From positions 62,001-126,000 of the forward strand of contig JAJRWX010000009.1 of NCBI GenBank assembly GCA_024276605.1: a stretch of DNA of 64,000 nucleotides, in the 5' to 3' direction. Positions 37,530-45,969 of this stretch are shown here, piece by piece. The stretch is from Planctomycetota bacterium. GTDB lineage: Bacteria; Planctomycetota; Phycisphaerae; UBA1845. The notes below the pieces were generated by a model, which did no database searches, was not told the origin of the DNA, and saw only the letters and a program-made list of their open reading frames with translations. The translations under genes were made by a program, and so were the position numbers. Each line of letters starts with the position of its first letter. The first letter of the stretch is position 1.

Positions 37530-37919
37530 ATGCAGATCATGAAACCAACTAAACCAAAAATCCTTGATGTCGGGCAGTGCGATCTCGATCACGGTAACAT
37601 TTCGCACATGCTGCAAACCTCGCAAAGCGCTGAGGTAGATCGAGCACACAATCTCTCGGACGCCATCAAAGCAATACGCGAGCATGATTACAATTTGGTA
37701 CTTGTGAACCGCATCTTCGATGAGGATGGGCAGGAAGGACTGGCACTGATTCGTCAAGTTAAAGACCCAGCCTTTGGTAAAGAAGTTACCATCATGCTGG
37801 TCAGCAACTATATCGACGCACAAGACGCAGCCGTGGAAATCGGTGCTGTACGTGGTTTCGGAAAAAGCGCCTTAGACGATAAGGACACAATAGCATGGCT
37901 TCGGCAAAGTATAGCTTAG
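37530..37919 (+). CDS. Stand-alone pseudo-receiver domain protein
   Basis: The 129-residue product begins at an ATG with AAGGT five bases upstream. It follows the receiver pattern: KPKILDVGQCDLDHGN, then DYNLVLVNRIFDEDGQEGLALIRQVKD, VTIMLVSNYIDAQDAAVEIGAVRGFGKSAL. The phospho-acceptor position reads Asn (LVN) with Asp five residues on, so it may not be phosphorylated at the usual site; the Lys (GFGKS) is retained. No output domain is present. It lies 61 bp after the ABC permease and may be part of that transcript. A second degenerate stand-alone receiver occurs at 11215-11568. Confidence 0.7.
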   Translation: MQIMKPTKPKILDVGQCDLDHGNISHMLQTSQSAEVDRAHNLSDAIKAIREHDYNLVLVNRIFDEDGQEGLALIRQVKDPAFGKEVTIMLVSNYIDAQDAAVEIGAVRGFGKSALDDKDTIAWLRQSIA

Positions 37920-37956
37920 CGTACTTAGCAGTCAGGCATAACGAGCCGCATGCGTT

Positions 37957-38041
37957 GTCATACACGCGTAAGCGCGTGTCCAGCATTGACCCAGCGCAGG
38001 TACAATATGAAACCGGGTTCCGACCTGCGCGGGAACGACGG
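37957..38041 (+). repeat. Dispersed intergenic repeat, copy 1
   Basis: This 85-bp element has GC-rich inverted arms at both ends (CACGCGTAAGCGCGTG and GTTCCGACCTGCGCGGGAAC) around the core CCAGCATTGACCCAGCG. The reverse complement of 44477-44559 aligns with it almost without gaps over its whole length (core CCAGCATTGGCCCAGCG, TACA.TATGAAAC, GGGAACGAC). It lies between the pseudo-receiver stop and the next gene. Its form resembles the widespread ...CCCGC...GCGGG...CCAGC family of palindromic intergenic repeats. Confidence 0.8.
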
Positions 38042-38098
38042 CCTGTTAGGCATATACAATTAACCAAAAGAGGATACGGATCATACGGGAGGAATCGA

Positions 38099-38686
38099 AT
38101 GGACGCACAAAGAAAATATGTGTTACGGTGGATACTATCATTCATCTGCGGCTTCGCAGTGCAGACTACGATGGCAGCACAGGCTAATGAAACAACACAA
38201 AGTCAAGCCAAGAAAGCCATCGCAGCGACCGAACGCGCACAACGCGAAAAAAAATTCGAGGCCTTGCTTTCCCATGCCGTCCTGGAAGGCATGTGGCAGA
38301 TGACCGGCGAAGGTGGCTTAACCAGTAAGCGACCACTCACCACGCCCAAACCCGAACGCTATACTATCGTGAGTGCCGAAAAAATCGGCAAAGAGGATTG
38401 GCTTATTAGAGCACGCATTGAGATTGCTGACGACAAGGACGTAACAATCCCGGTTCCCGTGCGCGTCCTGTGGGCGGGGGATACACCCATCATCACGCTG
38501 GACGAAATACCTATCCCCATCCTCGGCACCTACTCGGCTAGAGTGATGATGCATGGTTCTTTTTATAGCGGTATTTGGTGGTCTAACGCAAAAAACTACG
38601 GAGGCACCATGGCCGGGCGGATCATCAAGACTACACAAGACGGCGTAACGTCAGATAAAAATCAGAAATCAAACACGATCGACTAG
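38099..38686 (+). CDS. Small exported protein of unknown function
   Basis: The ATG at 38099 has GGGAGG six bases upstream, so the longer open frame is ignored. The 195-residue product has a signal peptide (YVLRWILSFICGFAV, cleavage near TTMA-AQ), a charged helical stretch (TTQSQAKKAIAATERAQREKKFEALL) and a compact beta-rich domain: LEGMWQMTGEGGL, YTIVSAEKIGKEDWLIRARIEI, VTIPVPVRVLWAGDTPIITLDE, and MMHGSFYSGIWWSNAKNYGGTMAGRIIK. The end phrase (Y-GxxxWS...GGxMxG.I) resembles a lipocalin-like or avidin-like strand pattern common in small planctomycete exported proteins, but I cannot assign the family. It is periplasmic or extracellular. Confidence 0.75.
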   Translation: MDAQRKYVLRWILSFICGFAVQTTMAAQANETTQSQAKKAIAATERAQREKKFEALLSHAVLEGMWQMTGEGGLTSKRPLTTPKPERYTIVSAEKIGKEDWLIRARIEIADDKDVTIPVPVRVLWAGDTPIITLDEIPIPILGTYSARVMMHGSFYSGIWWSNAKNYGGTMAGRIIKTTQDGVTSDKNQKSNTID

Positions 38687-38708
38687 AACAAGGCATATAC
38701 AGCGCCCT

Positions 38709-40013
38709 CTAAAATCGCTGACGTGAAGCCTCGGCTACTTTCATCATCGCCTCGGTATAAGCTGCTAACCGCAGTGAAATGTTCTCGTTGGTATGTCGAA
38801 AATGAACAGCATTCCACGCGCTGATCATCCGTTGTTCTAATTCATGGTTTACCTTGTCCAAGTCCCAACGGAACTGTTGCAGGTTTTGTACCCATTCAAA
38901 GTAAGAAACCGTAACACCGCCGGCGTTGGCTAAAATATCCGGCACTACCCGAACGCCCCTGCTAAGGAATCGTGCATCTGCGGAAGGTGTGACGGGGGAA
39001 TTAGCCGCTTCGATAATTAGTTTCGCTTTCACATCGTCCACATTCTTGTCCGTGATCGAGCCACCCAAAGCTGCCGGAATTAGCACGTCTACATCCAACA
39101 TAAGAAGTTCCTCGTTGGATACAGGTTGCGTGCCCGGCGCATCCACAACGGAGCCGGTGCTCGCTACATGGGTCAAGACTTTGTCTATGTCCAGCCCCTT
39201 CTCGGCGAAAATACCACCTTTCACATCGGAGACGGCGACAATTTTCGCGCCCAGGTTTGAAATCAAACGCGCCGCCCATGACCCGACGTTGCCGAATCCT
39301 TGTATCGCTATGCGGGCGTTTTTGATGTCCACACCAAAAGCCTTGCACGCTTCACGGGTAACAATCATCACCCCACGCCCTGTGGCTTGGTCTCGACCAA
39401 GAGACCCGCCAAGGTTGACCGGCTTACCTGTCACAATCGCGGGAGTATAACCGTGCTTTTTGCCATACTCGTCCATGATCCAAGCCATAACCTGCGCGTT
39501 CGTACCAACATCCGGCGCGGGGATATCCCGATAGATGCCTAACCCCATATCAATCTTTTGCGTGAAACCGCGAGTGAGACTTTGCAACTCGTTACGACTC
39601 ATATTCGTAGGATCACAAGTGATCCCACCTTTCGCCCCGCCAAAGGGAACATCCACTAGAGCCGTTTTCCAGGTCATGAGCGCCGCCAATGACCGTACTT
39701 CGTTAAGGTCTACCTCATGGTGATAACGAATACCGCCTTTATAAGGACCGCGCACTGCGTTGTGCTGCACACGATAACCGTAAAACAGTTCCAATCTGCC
39801 GTTATCCATTCGTACCGGTATCTGCACAATCAACTCACGATAAGGTGTACGAAGTAAAAGCTGAATCTCGCGTTCCAGCTTCATATGGTCTGCGGCTTGC
39901 TGGAACTGCTCATGGGTAATTTGGTTGAAATTCGTATACGGCGCCGACGGTCGATCGCTGCAAGAGTTATCAACGGTCACGGAGGGTGATGGCGCTATGG
40001 TAGCGGTGGACAT
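38709..40013 (-). CDS. gdhA: Glutamate dehydrogenase (Glu/Leu/Phe/Val family)
   Basis: The 434-residue product has the GDH signature YKGGIRYHHEVDLNEVRSLAALMTWKTALVDVPFGGAKGGI with the catalytic Lys in MTWKTAL, then RDIPAPDVGTNAQVMAWIMDEY, TGKPVNLGGSLGRDQATGRGV and the nucleotide motif IQGFGNVGSWAARL. The sequence after it (IVAVSDVKGGIF) helps to suggest NAD preference, as no Arg follows the second strand. It interconverts glutamate and 2-oxoglutarate in the cytoplasm and links with the amino acid catabolic genes farther right. It starts at ATG 40013 with AAGGAT nine bases upstream. A hairpin-free gap of 22 bp separates its 3' end from the convergent exported-protein gene. Confidence 0.94.
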   Translation of the reverse strand: MSTATIAPSPSVTVDNSCSDRPSAPYTNFNQITHEQFQQAADHMKLEREIQLLLRTPYRELIVQIPVRMDNGRLELFYGYRVQHNAVRGPYKGGIRYHHEVDLNEVRSLAALMTWKTALVDVPFGGAKGGITCDPTNMSRNELQSLTRGFTQKIDMGLGIYRDIPAPDVGTNAQVMAWIMDEYGKKHGYTPAIVTGKPVNLGGSLGRDQATGRGVMIVTREACKAFGVDIKNARIAIQGFGNVGSWAARLISNLGAKIVAVSDVKGGIFAEKGLDIDKVLTHVASTGSVVDAPGTQPVSNEELLMLDVDVLIPAALGGSITDKNVDDVKAKLIIEAANSPVTPSADARFLSRGVRVVPDILANAGGVTVSYFEWVQNLQQFRWDLDKVNHELEQRMISAWNAVHFRHTNENISLRLAAYTEAMMKVAEASRQRF

Positions 40014-40231
40014 GGCGAGATATCCTTATATGGATCAACGAAGCAAACCAAGAAACTACGCACGTTACCCAACAAGATCGACGTAAACATGCACGTCATT
40101 GACTTGATACAATGAAAAGATGTGAGGGCAATGAACCGTGTTATGGAACTCGCGTATAAAACCCCGCCGGCAGGAATTATCGGAAGACTGTGCAGTGGTA
40201 CAATGACAACCTCAATAGGAAGTCCTGGTGC

Positions 40232-40900
40232 TTATCTTGGCGACGGCTGAACTTTATCGTCCGCGTAGTGAATTTCTCGTAAGAGGTTTCCCCGGTCGTC
40301 CCATAAACGCAACGGCCCTTCACGTTGGCCGCCTACGTATTGCACACTCATTTTTTTTTGGTTATTGAGATGCCAACTTGTGAATGGTCCATTCCAAATG
40401 CCGTTATCAATGGAAAATTGTTGTTGCTTCTCACCATTGGCGTACCAGACAATCCATTCACCATGGTCCTTACCATACCGATGCTCACCTACGGACCAAG
40501 GATTCCCGTCCCGATGCCACGCAGCCCGAAAACCATGCTTAAACCCGCAATGATATTCCATTTCAAGCTTCTTATTCCCATTCTGCCAATAGTACGTCAT
40601 CAATCCATGTGGGATTTGCTCACCGTCCTCCCCAATGACGACTTGCTGTCTTAACGACAATTGACCATCATCGTACCGCTCTTCAACCGTCACAATGGGA
40701 AGATCATCACAGGCGTTAAACGCAACAAGTGTATTTTGCGTAGGCGTTGACACAACCGGCTTGTCAGTAGCCATTTTTATATCGCTAGACGGCGATCGGT
40801 CTGCGCACCCTCCAAACAGAAAACACATCGCCACGCAACAAACGCATGACGTTTTCTTTTCGAGCAGTGTGGTGCCGTTCGTATGAAATACATGAACCAT
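40232..40900 (-). CDS. MORN-repeat lipoprotein (YwqK-like)
   Basis: The frame is open from 40990, but ATG 40900 puts a lipobox-like FGGC about 31 residues in, with a short hydrophobic stretch (CVCCVAMCFLF). The remaining chain of about 160 residues consists of MORN-like repeats about 23 residues long: YDDGQLSLRQQ, YYWQNGNKKLEMEY, AAWHRDGNPWSVGEH, VWYANGEKQQQFS, SWHLNNQKKMSVQY and LWDDRGNLLREIHY. This repeat type is seen in YwqK-family proteins, where it can act as an antitoxin-like or protein-binding scaffold. No toxin gene adjoins. The start is not fixed, as none of the candidates has a strong ribosome site. Confidence 0.72.
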   Translation of the reverse strand: MVHVFHTNGTTLLEKKTSCVCCVAMCFLFGGCADRSPSSDIKMATDKPVVSTPTQNTLVAFNACDDLPIVTVEERYDDGQLSLRQQVVIGEDGEQIPHGLMTYYWQNGNKKLEMEYHCGFKHGFRAAWHRDGNPWSVGEHRYGKDHGEWIVWYANGEKQQQFSIDNGIWNGPFTSWHLNNQKKMSVQYVGGQREGPLRLWDDRGNLLREIHYADDKVQPSPR

Positions 40901-41238
40901 CAATCGCGGACCATGATACACAGTCCGCGCGATAGTTTTTACTAAGTTGATGTCTACTTGCATGCGTCTATCCCAAAACAGTACAGCCAACCTTCAGGCG
41001 CCACCGCCGTAAAAAAACACTCACTATCGCTCAGAGCCATCTCTATTGCAATGTAGCGATCTTTTTCTTGAATTCAACACTACATCATAGCGAGCACCCC
41101 TTGAACATACCAAATTTTTCACTGGTTGCGTAGTAGCCATTTCTAAGGCAGCCGTTATGTGGCACAGGCCGCCCAACCTTTAGAGGCCGATGATGACAAA
41201 TTCCGGTGGGATAGGTAATAACAACCGTGGAGCTTGCT
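40901..41238. other. Intergenic, 338 bp, with one repeat motif
   Basis: This gap lies between the MORN lipoprotein start and the M4 peptidase stop. It holds a variant of the short motif CTCTATT-N(4-6)-GTAGCGATC (41041-41061), also seen at 22659 and 51070. No gene or tRNA was recognised. Confidence 0.4.
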
Positions 41239-44200
41239 CTAATTGAGGCAAGGAGACGCACCAAGAGTCTTCCCTTTCGTCGATGCTTGGCCCCCTGCTC
41301 CCTGATAAGCGTCGATGGCAGCCGTCAAATCCAGTGAAGTTACGCTGCCGGTACCATTAATGTCATAACGATAAGGCTCCAAGTCGACATTTGGTGAAAC
41401 ACTGATATGTTGGATAAGGGCACGAATATCCTGCTGATCCACAATACCGTTTTGATCGGTATCGCCGGACAATACACCCAAGCAAAATTTTTCACCACTG
41501 GCTACGTGCGTAAAGACCGACCATCTCCCGGAACCAAGAGGCCCGGATAGTCCAATCCTATAAGACTGATCCCCCACTACGACTACCTGATCGATCGCAG
41601 GCGTAACCCCTACGGCTTGCCCATCGGCCAACGTAAAAACCGTCGGAGCAGGTCGGTAGCGTAAATCGAAATTCACATCAACAGAAGACCAGCTTGCCGG
41701 ATCACCTCCCACTACATCACGACGTGCATCCACACTTCCACTAGCTGGCATCGTAAAATCAATAGCTACGCAAGGATTACGCGGCAACGCATCGCATAGT
41801 CCCGCATCACAAAAATCACCCGAGCAGGGATCAGCATCATCACAATCGCTATTCGAGCTACACAAACAATCGAATACGACAAAGTCATCGATATACCAGC
41901 CATCGGCTCCGGCACAACCATCCTTGCCGAACTCGAATTTTATGCGAATCGCATCACCCGGCTCAGCTAAACTGCTCAGGTCTATGACGGAAGTACCCCA
42001 ACCACCACCCGCGCCAAAGAAGGCCGCCTGCCCTGCCAATGGGTTGGTATTACCCTGGTCAACAGTTACTAGCGTCCCGTTGTAGGCATTGAATGTAAAA
42101 GCAGACTCAGGTATCGGTATCCATCCCGTCCTTGGAAAAGCGCGGAAAGATACATTTCCACCATCAAATCCGGGTTCCGTGGCGACAAAATGTGCAAAGG
42201 CTACTTGTGGTTGAACGATCTGGTTAGGTAAAGTAACAACGGGACTGATGAGCGTATGCTGTGAGGATTCATCTTGGTTATTGCAATCTCCGATTTCAGG
42301 ATCGTCAGCCATCCAGGCAGTCCCAACTCGACCCAATGGCAACGAGTCATCTAACACCCAATCATAAGGTGTCGGCGGCAAAGGTAACGGGTTTTGCGTA
42401 ACCCACCCCGTCGCCCCACTCTCAAAATCGTCCTCAAAAAATATACGTTGCGAATAACAAATGGTCGGCGCCGTCGCATCGAGTACATCCACACTTGCGC
42501 CACATCGTCCATCCGTATTCATCTCCACAGCCATTAACGCAGCCTCAACTTGATCGACGTCAAACTGTGTGAAAACGCTATCAATAGGCAAACCCGTACG
42601 CGGATCGAGCACGAATGTACCGACAAGATCTCGCGCCGACTGTGTCATCGCTAAAAACGCATCCTTAAAATCAGAACCGGGCGTTAAATAGTACACCAAC
42701 GCATGAAACCAGACCGCGCCAGTCTTGATCAGCCCGATGGATTCGATCGTAAATCCGTTGAACGATTTCCCATCCACCAACATGGCAAAAGCGTGATTGG
42801 GAATGCTACTACCACTATGCACACCCCCGCTATCAGAGCCGTCGAAACCACCGCAGGTCTGCGCCGTACTGAAAGCGCGGTTGGGTTTACCAAAACAACC
42901 AGGACGCCACATATCACGAATCGCCCCTTGACTAAACGAGGTCGAGTCTTCACCGACTAACCAGCGTACGCCGTCGGCGTAGAGATTACCCAGGAAACTA
43001 CAAGGCCCCTCGGCAGATGTATCAAAACGGCGATTGTTAGGTTCATCCATTCCCGCATTAACATACGAGGTATCCTTAGGCCAAAACGGGGCAGTAGGCG
43101 GACCAATATCTATCACGTCACCGTTCAGCAAATCGATGATTTCACCAAAGACATCGGAAAAAGACTCATTGAGTTGTCCCGATTGGTTCTGATAAATCAA
43201 ATTAGCTGAAAACGTTGTCAAACCATGTGCCCATTCGTGCCCAACGATATCATCGGTCACCGTGCCCTCACAAAAAACAGTTTGACGAGGGATACTCATC
43301 CATTGCGCGTTAGGACATGGCACGGACAAACCCGTGGATCGAACAGTCATCACTAAATTCAAACCTAGTCCATCCAAGCTATCGCGACCAAACGAACGGA
43401 ATAAATAATCGTAGAAATCGCCGGTATAGTCATACCCGGCATCCACATCGGACACAAAATTGCGCGGATCGCCTTCCACGCGCACGAGCGCCCCAGGTAG
43501 CGCAGGCCCTAAAAAGCTATCGTGAATCAAACGATTGCGTATCGAACACGCACGGCTCCACCGATCCAACACGTCCAGCGAATGCGCATCAATAAAAAAC
43601 GCCTCATCCACATCGCCTGCGCCATTAGCTACGATCACTTGCCAGGCAAGGTGTGGACCAATCGACGGGTCGCCATACCAACCCGGATCAACAATCACCA
43701 AAGTGGATGATGCCACATGTGTGTCATCTATTGCAACCAAGCGCAACGCTAAACGCCCAGCCTGCTGTTCCGTTACGCTCGGCACGATGCGCAGCTTATG
43801 AGGGACTTGATGAAACTCACCATTGGCTGCCGTTACTTGAGCATCCAATCGATGATGTACTTTCAACATACCGCTAAATACAGGCACGCCGTGATGAACC
43901 TGACGAAAAGTAGAATGATAACCGCCAACCACATCAGCCACGCAGCGAGAATCATCTCGCACAAGCTGCTGATCTGAATCTACAACACCAAAATAGCTAC
44001 CGTATTGTTTCAAAAAACTCCGGGCTATGTCATCGCGACGGTTCGAGGTTGCTTTCACAGATAGCACTTGGCCCCGAGCGGGGACAATGAATGTCGCCAG
44101 TCCTGAATCAGGCGAGCGTTGTAACACACGCACAGACCCAGGCGATGCACCATGCACATACCCCGCGAGACTCACAACGACCAGCCAACAGCGCAAATAT

Positions 44201-44283
44201 TGGGGCACCGCTCTCTTCACGAACACATACCTATTGTAACGTACCAAAACCAAATGAACCCCTTCCCCAAATCCTCGTTTCAT
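41239..44283 (-). CDS. Secreted M4 (thermolysin-like) metallopeptidase with dockerin
   Basis: The 1014-residue product has an N-terminal signal (YLRCWLVVVSLAGYVHGA) that starts about residue 16; GTG 44220 behind AGGT is an alternative start to ATG 44283. An FTP-like propeptide (GYHSTFRQVHHGVPVFSGMLKVH) precedes the catalytic domain: zinc motif HEWAH (349-353), third ligand in NESFSDVFGE (Glu373) and DSGGVHSGSSIPNHAFAMLVDG. Next come a beta-sandwich (WVTQNPLPLPPTPYDWV, LSSLAEPGDAIRIKFEFGKDGCAGADGWYIDDFVV), a Cys-rich segment (CSSNSDCDDADPCSGDFCDAG) and a C-terminal dockerin pair (GDTDQNGIVDQQDIRALIQH, DINGTGSVTSLDLTAAID). It is an extracellular protease. The stop overlaps the motif TAGAGCAAGCTC. 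Confidence 0.93.
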   Translation of the reverse strand: MKRGFGEGVHLVLVRYNRYVFVKRAVPQYLRCWLVVVSLAGYVHGASPGSVRVLQRSPDSGLATFIVPARGQVLSVKATSNRRDDIARSFLKQYGSYFGVVDSDQQLVRDDSRCVADVVGGYHSTFRQVHHGVPVFSGMLKVHHRLDAQVTAANGEFHQVPHKLRIVPSVTEQQAGRLALRLVAIDDTHVASSTLVIVDPGWYGDPSIGPHLAWQVIVANGAGDVDEAFFIDAHSLDVLDRWSRACSIRNRLIHDSFLGPALPGALVRVEGDPRNFVSDVDAGYDYTGDFYDYLFRSFGRDSLDGLGLNLVMTVRSTGLSVPCPNAQWMSIPRQTVFCEGTVTDDIVGHEWAHGLTTFSANLIYQNQSGQLNESFSDVFGEIIDLLNGDVIDIGPPTAPFWPKDTSYVNAGMDEPNNRRFDTSAEGPCSFLGNLYADGVRWLVGEDSTSFSQGAIRDMWRPGCFGKPNRAFSTAQTCGGFDGSDSGGVHSGSSIPNHAFAMLVDGKSFNGFTIESIGLIKTGAVWFHALVYYLTPGSDFKDAFLAMTQSARDLVGTFVLDPRTGLPIDSVFTQFDVDQVEAALMAVEMNTDGRCGASVDVLDATAPTICYSQRIFFEDDFESGATGWVTQNPLPLPPTPYDWVLDDSLPLGRVGTAWMADDPEIGDCNNQDESSQHTLISPVVTLPNQIVQPQVAFAHFVATEPGFDGGNVSFRAFPRTGWIPIPESAFTFNAYNGTLVTVDQGNTNPLAGQAAFFGAGGGWGTSVIDLSSLAEPGDAIRIKFEFGKDGCAGADGWYIDDFVVFDCLCSSNSDCDDADPCSGDFCDAGLCDALPRNPCVAIDFTMPASGSVDARRDVVGGDPASWSSVDVNFDLRYRPAPTVFTLADGQAVGVTPAIDQVVVVGDQSYRIGLSGPLGSGRWSVFTHVASGEKFCLGVLSGDTDQNGIVDQQDIRALIQHISVSPNVDLEPYRYDINGTGSVTSLDLTAAIDAYQGAGGQASTKGKTLGASPCLN

Positions 44284-44393
44284 GGGCGTCGACCATAATG
44301 AACGCCCTCCCCTCTATCAAAATCGAGGCTGCCACTCATTATATTCCAAAACTTGCCAATATACGACAGAATTTGTAAAATGCCTGTCGTTTT

Positions 44394-44483
44394 TTGCGTA
44401 GACTATCGTTCTTACGCAGATCACCATCTTCGCACAGACCATCACTCTTACGCAGACTAGCGATCTTGCGTAAATGGTCGTTC
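44394..44483. repeat. 18-bp tandem repeat array
   Basis: Five units of exactly 18 bases (44394, 44412, 44430, 44448, 44466) have the consensus TTACGCAGACCATCGTTC, with pairwise divergence of a few bases. In the minus frame the units read as a 6-residue repeat (LRKxDx). The last unit runs into the inverted copy of the dispersed repeat. Confidence 0.8.
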
Positions 44484-44559
44484 CCGAGAAGTCGGGAACG
44501 CAGTTTCATGCTGTACGCACGCTGGGCCAATGCTGGATACCCGCCTGCACGGGCGTGAC
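44477..44559 (-). repeat. Dispersed intergenic repeat, copy 2
   Basis: This is the inverted copy of the element at 37957-38041. Arms are TTCCCGAGAAGTCGGGAA at one end and CCCGCCTGCACGGG at the other. The core, read on the minus strand, is CCAGCATTGGCCCAGCG. Sequence just beyond (44563-44600) continues with degenerate CTGCGTAGGAATGAC-like bases. The overlapping minus-strand open frame (44339-44641) is an artefact of the repeat. Confidence 0.8.
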
Positions 44560-44668
44560 GAACGCCTGCGTAGGAATGACAGAGTCGCCCCATAATAACA
44601 GTGGCCACCAACTCCGCACGCAGCATCCCATCAATCTTCAAGTAAAGCCTTTAATTTTTATTTTTCTC

Positions 44669-44697
44669 TTGACATGGGGTGGGGGTAGGGCGATAAA
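44669..44697 (+). promoter_or_regulatory. Sigma70-type promoter for the exported protein gene
   Basis: TTGACA (44669-44674), a 17-base G-rich spacer and GATAAA (44692-44697) form a good promoter match. Transcription from about 44704 would give a leader of roughly 100 bases to the ATG at 44803. Confidence 0.55.
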
Positions 44698-44802
44698 AAT
44701 AATGTGCGGTGTAAGGTAGTAGTTGATCCTTGCTGCTATCGAACACATATCTGCTTTTCTGTTGAAGGAACTGAGACAATCTTTTTGATGGGGAGCACTA
44801 TC

Positions 44803-45585
44803 ATGACTGGTTCAAAAGTGGTTCGGTTGTGCCTAGTTGGTCTTGTTGGGCTATGCACTAGTTTCACACATGCCGAGGAAGGTGAGTCGAGGCGAAGCGA
44901 CGTTCTACGGATACTTAAAACGAATGCCCCAAAGTTAGTCACGCAAAACGAGGAAATGGTCTCCGATTGGCAATTACAGCGCGCCGCTACGATGCCAGTT
45001 GTGCAGATTGAACGGATGCCATCCGATCGCGCCGCCATGGGAGTGGAAGTCCTCGACGCCATAACCTTCTGGGACGATAACAGTCGATATGATTTAATAC
45101 TCGACAAGGATGGCGCCATTGTCCTTGATATTCAGAATCAATCGGTTAGCGATTCGTTTGTATTCACCGTCGGCCCGGTTCCCACAGTTAAAAACCCGGA
45201 AAAGGTTATTGTTTCCGCTTTGGGCGTGATGGCTAGTAAAAAGGGTGACAGCGGCACATTCGATATGGAAGTCGATGATCTGTCCGCTGCAACGGTAATC
45301 GATGCCTTCGAATCGTCTGACGCTGCAACTGTCTTCATCGATTCCGGTAATGTAGTGGCATTTTTCTTTATAGATGGTGAGGTGAATGCGGCGTTACTCT
45401 TTTCCCTACAAGATATGAATGAAGACAAGGACAATAGGATGGATCAGCAGGACGTCCTCATGGCGGCACCAAGATATTGGCTGAAGCTCAAGAAAGTGTG
45501 CGACGTTCTATACGATAAGTGTGTAAATGATGAAGACGTAGCTGCTTGCGGCCACTGGTTGGACCACTGTCAACAAGCTCCATGA
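44803..45585 (+). CDS. Exported protein of unknown function
   Basis: ATG 44803 has GGGGAG nine bases upstream and starts a signal peptide (VVRLCLVGLVGLCTSFTHA), giving 260 residues. The mature part begins acidic (EEGESRRSDVLRIL) and has a beta-rich centre: VLDAITFWDDNSRYDLILDKDGAIVLDIQNQSVSDSFVFTVGPVP. A possible calcium-loop region (DMNEDKDNRMDQQDVLMAAP) follows, like a single dockerin/EF-hand. The C-terminus has paired cysteines (KKVCDVLYDKCVNDEDVAACGHWLDHC). I do not recognise a family. A sigma70-like promoter lies upstream. The gap to the kynurenine operon is 384 bp. Confidence 0.75.
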   Translation: MTGSKVVRLCLVGLVGLCTSFTHAEEGESRRSDVLRILKTNAPKLVTQNEEMVSDWQLQRAATMPVVQIERMPSDRAAMGVEVLDAITFWDDNSRYDLILDKDGAIVLDIQNQSVSDSFVFTVGPVPTVKNPEKVIVSALGVMASKKGDSGTFDMEVDDLSAATVIDAFESSDAATVFIDSGNVVAFFFIDGEVNAALLFSLQDMNEDKDNRMDQQDVLMAAPRYWLKLKKVCDVLYDKCVNDEDVAACGHWLDHCQQAP

Positions 45586-45969
45586 TTAACCCCTTACTCC
45601 ACGACTGAACATTAGCTATAGTCCGTCCATTGGCCGAATGGATGAGTGAGATATTGCCCACCGCCCCGCAATGTCCATCAAGAGCGGGTCTTACATCTAT
45701 TATGACATTAGCCAACAGCCTTTGACGGCAAGCACATGCTAAATAAATAAACGAGGCTTGCCATAGCAGGTATCTAGGCTACGCATTCGCACAAAACACT
45801 ACGTAGTTTCCATGTTTTCTGGACAAATCTCTCGCAGATCGCCTGCCCGTAGTAATAAAATCACGCCACGTACCCTTCATATTCCATAATCACCCGACGG
45901 ACGATACACTTTACCGCATCGCATCATGTAGCGAAAAACAATCGGGCACGTAAGCTGGAGGATCACATT
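45586..45969. other. Intergenic upstream of the kynurenine operon
   Basis: The 384-bp gap holds no gene. TTGACG (45722-45727) followed after 16 bases by TAAATA is a weak candidate promoter for the kynurenine operon, with a leader over 200 bases. The ribosome site GGAGGATC sits just before the ATG at 45970. No operator could be identified. Confidence 0.4.

Noticed and set aside
37895-38098. N-terminal extension of the small exported protein
   Set aside because: This part crosses the dispersed repeat; the ATG at 38099 has a strong ribosome site and starts the signal peptide.
40232-40900. Toxin-antitoxin pair based on the YwqK-like MORN protein
   Set aside because: There is no adjacent small toxin gene; the neighbours are glutamate dehydrogenase and a peptidase, and the protein carries a lipobox-like signal.
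44339-44641. 100-codon minus-strand open frame with RHARAGGYPA-like peptide
   Set aside because: It is a translation of the dispersed repeat and the 18-bp array; such peptides are a known artefact of palindromic intergenic repeats. No ribosome site was seen.
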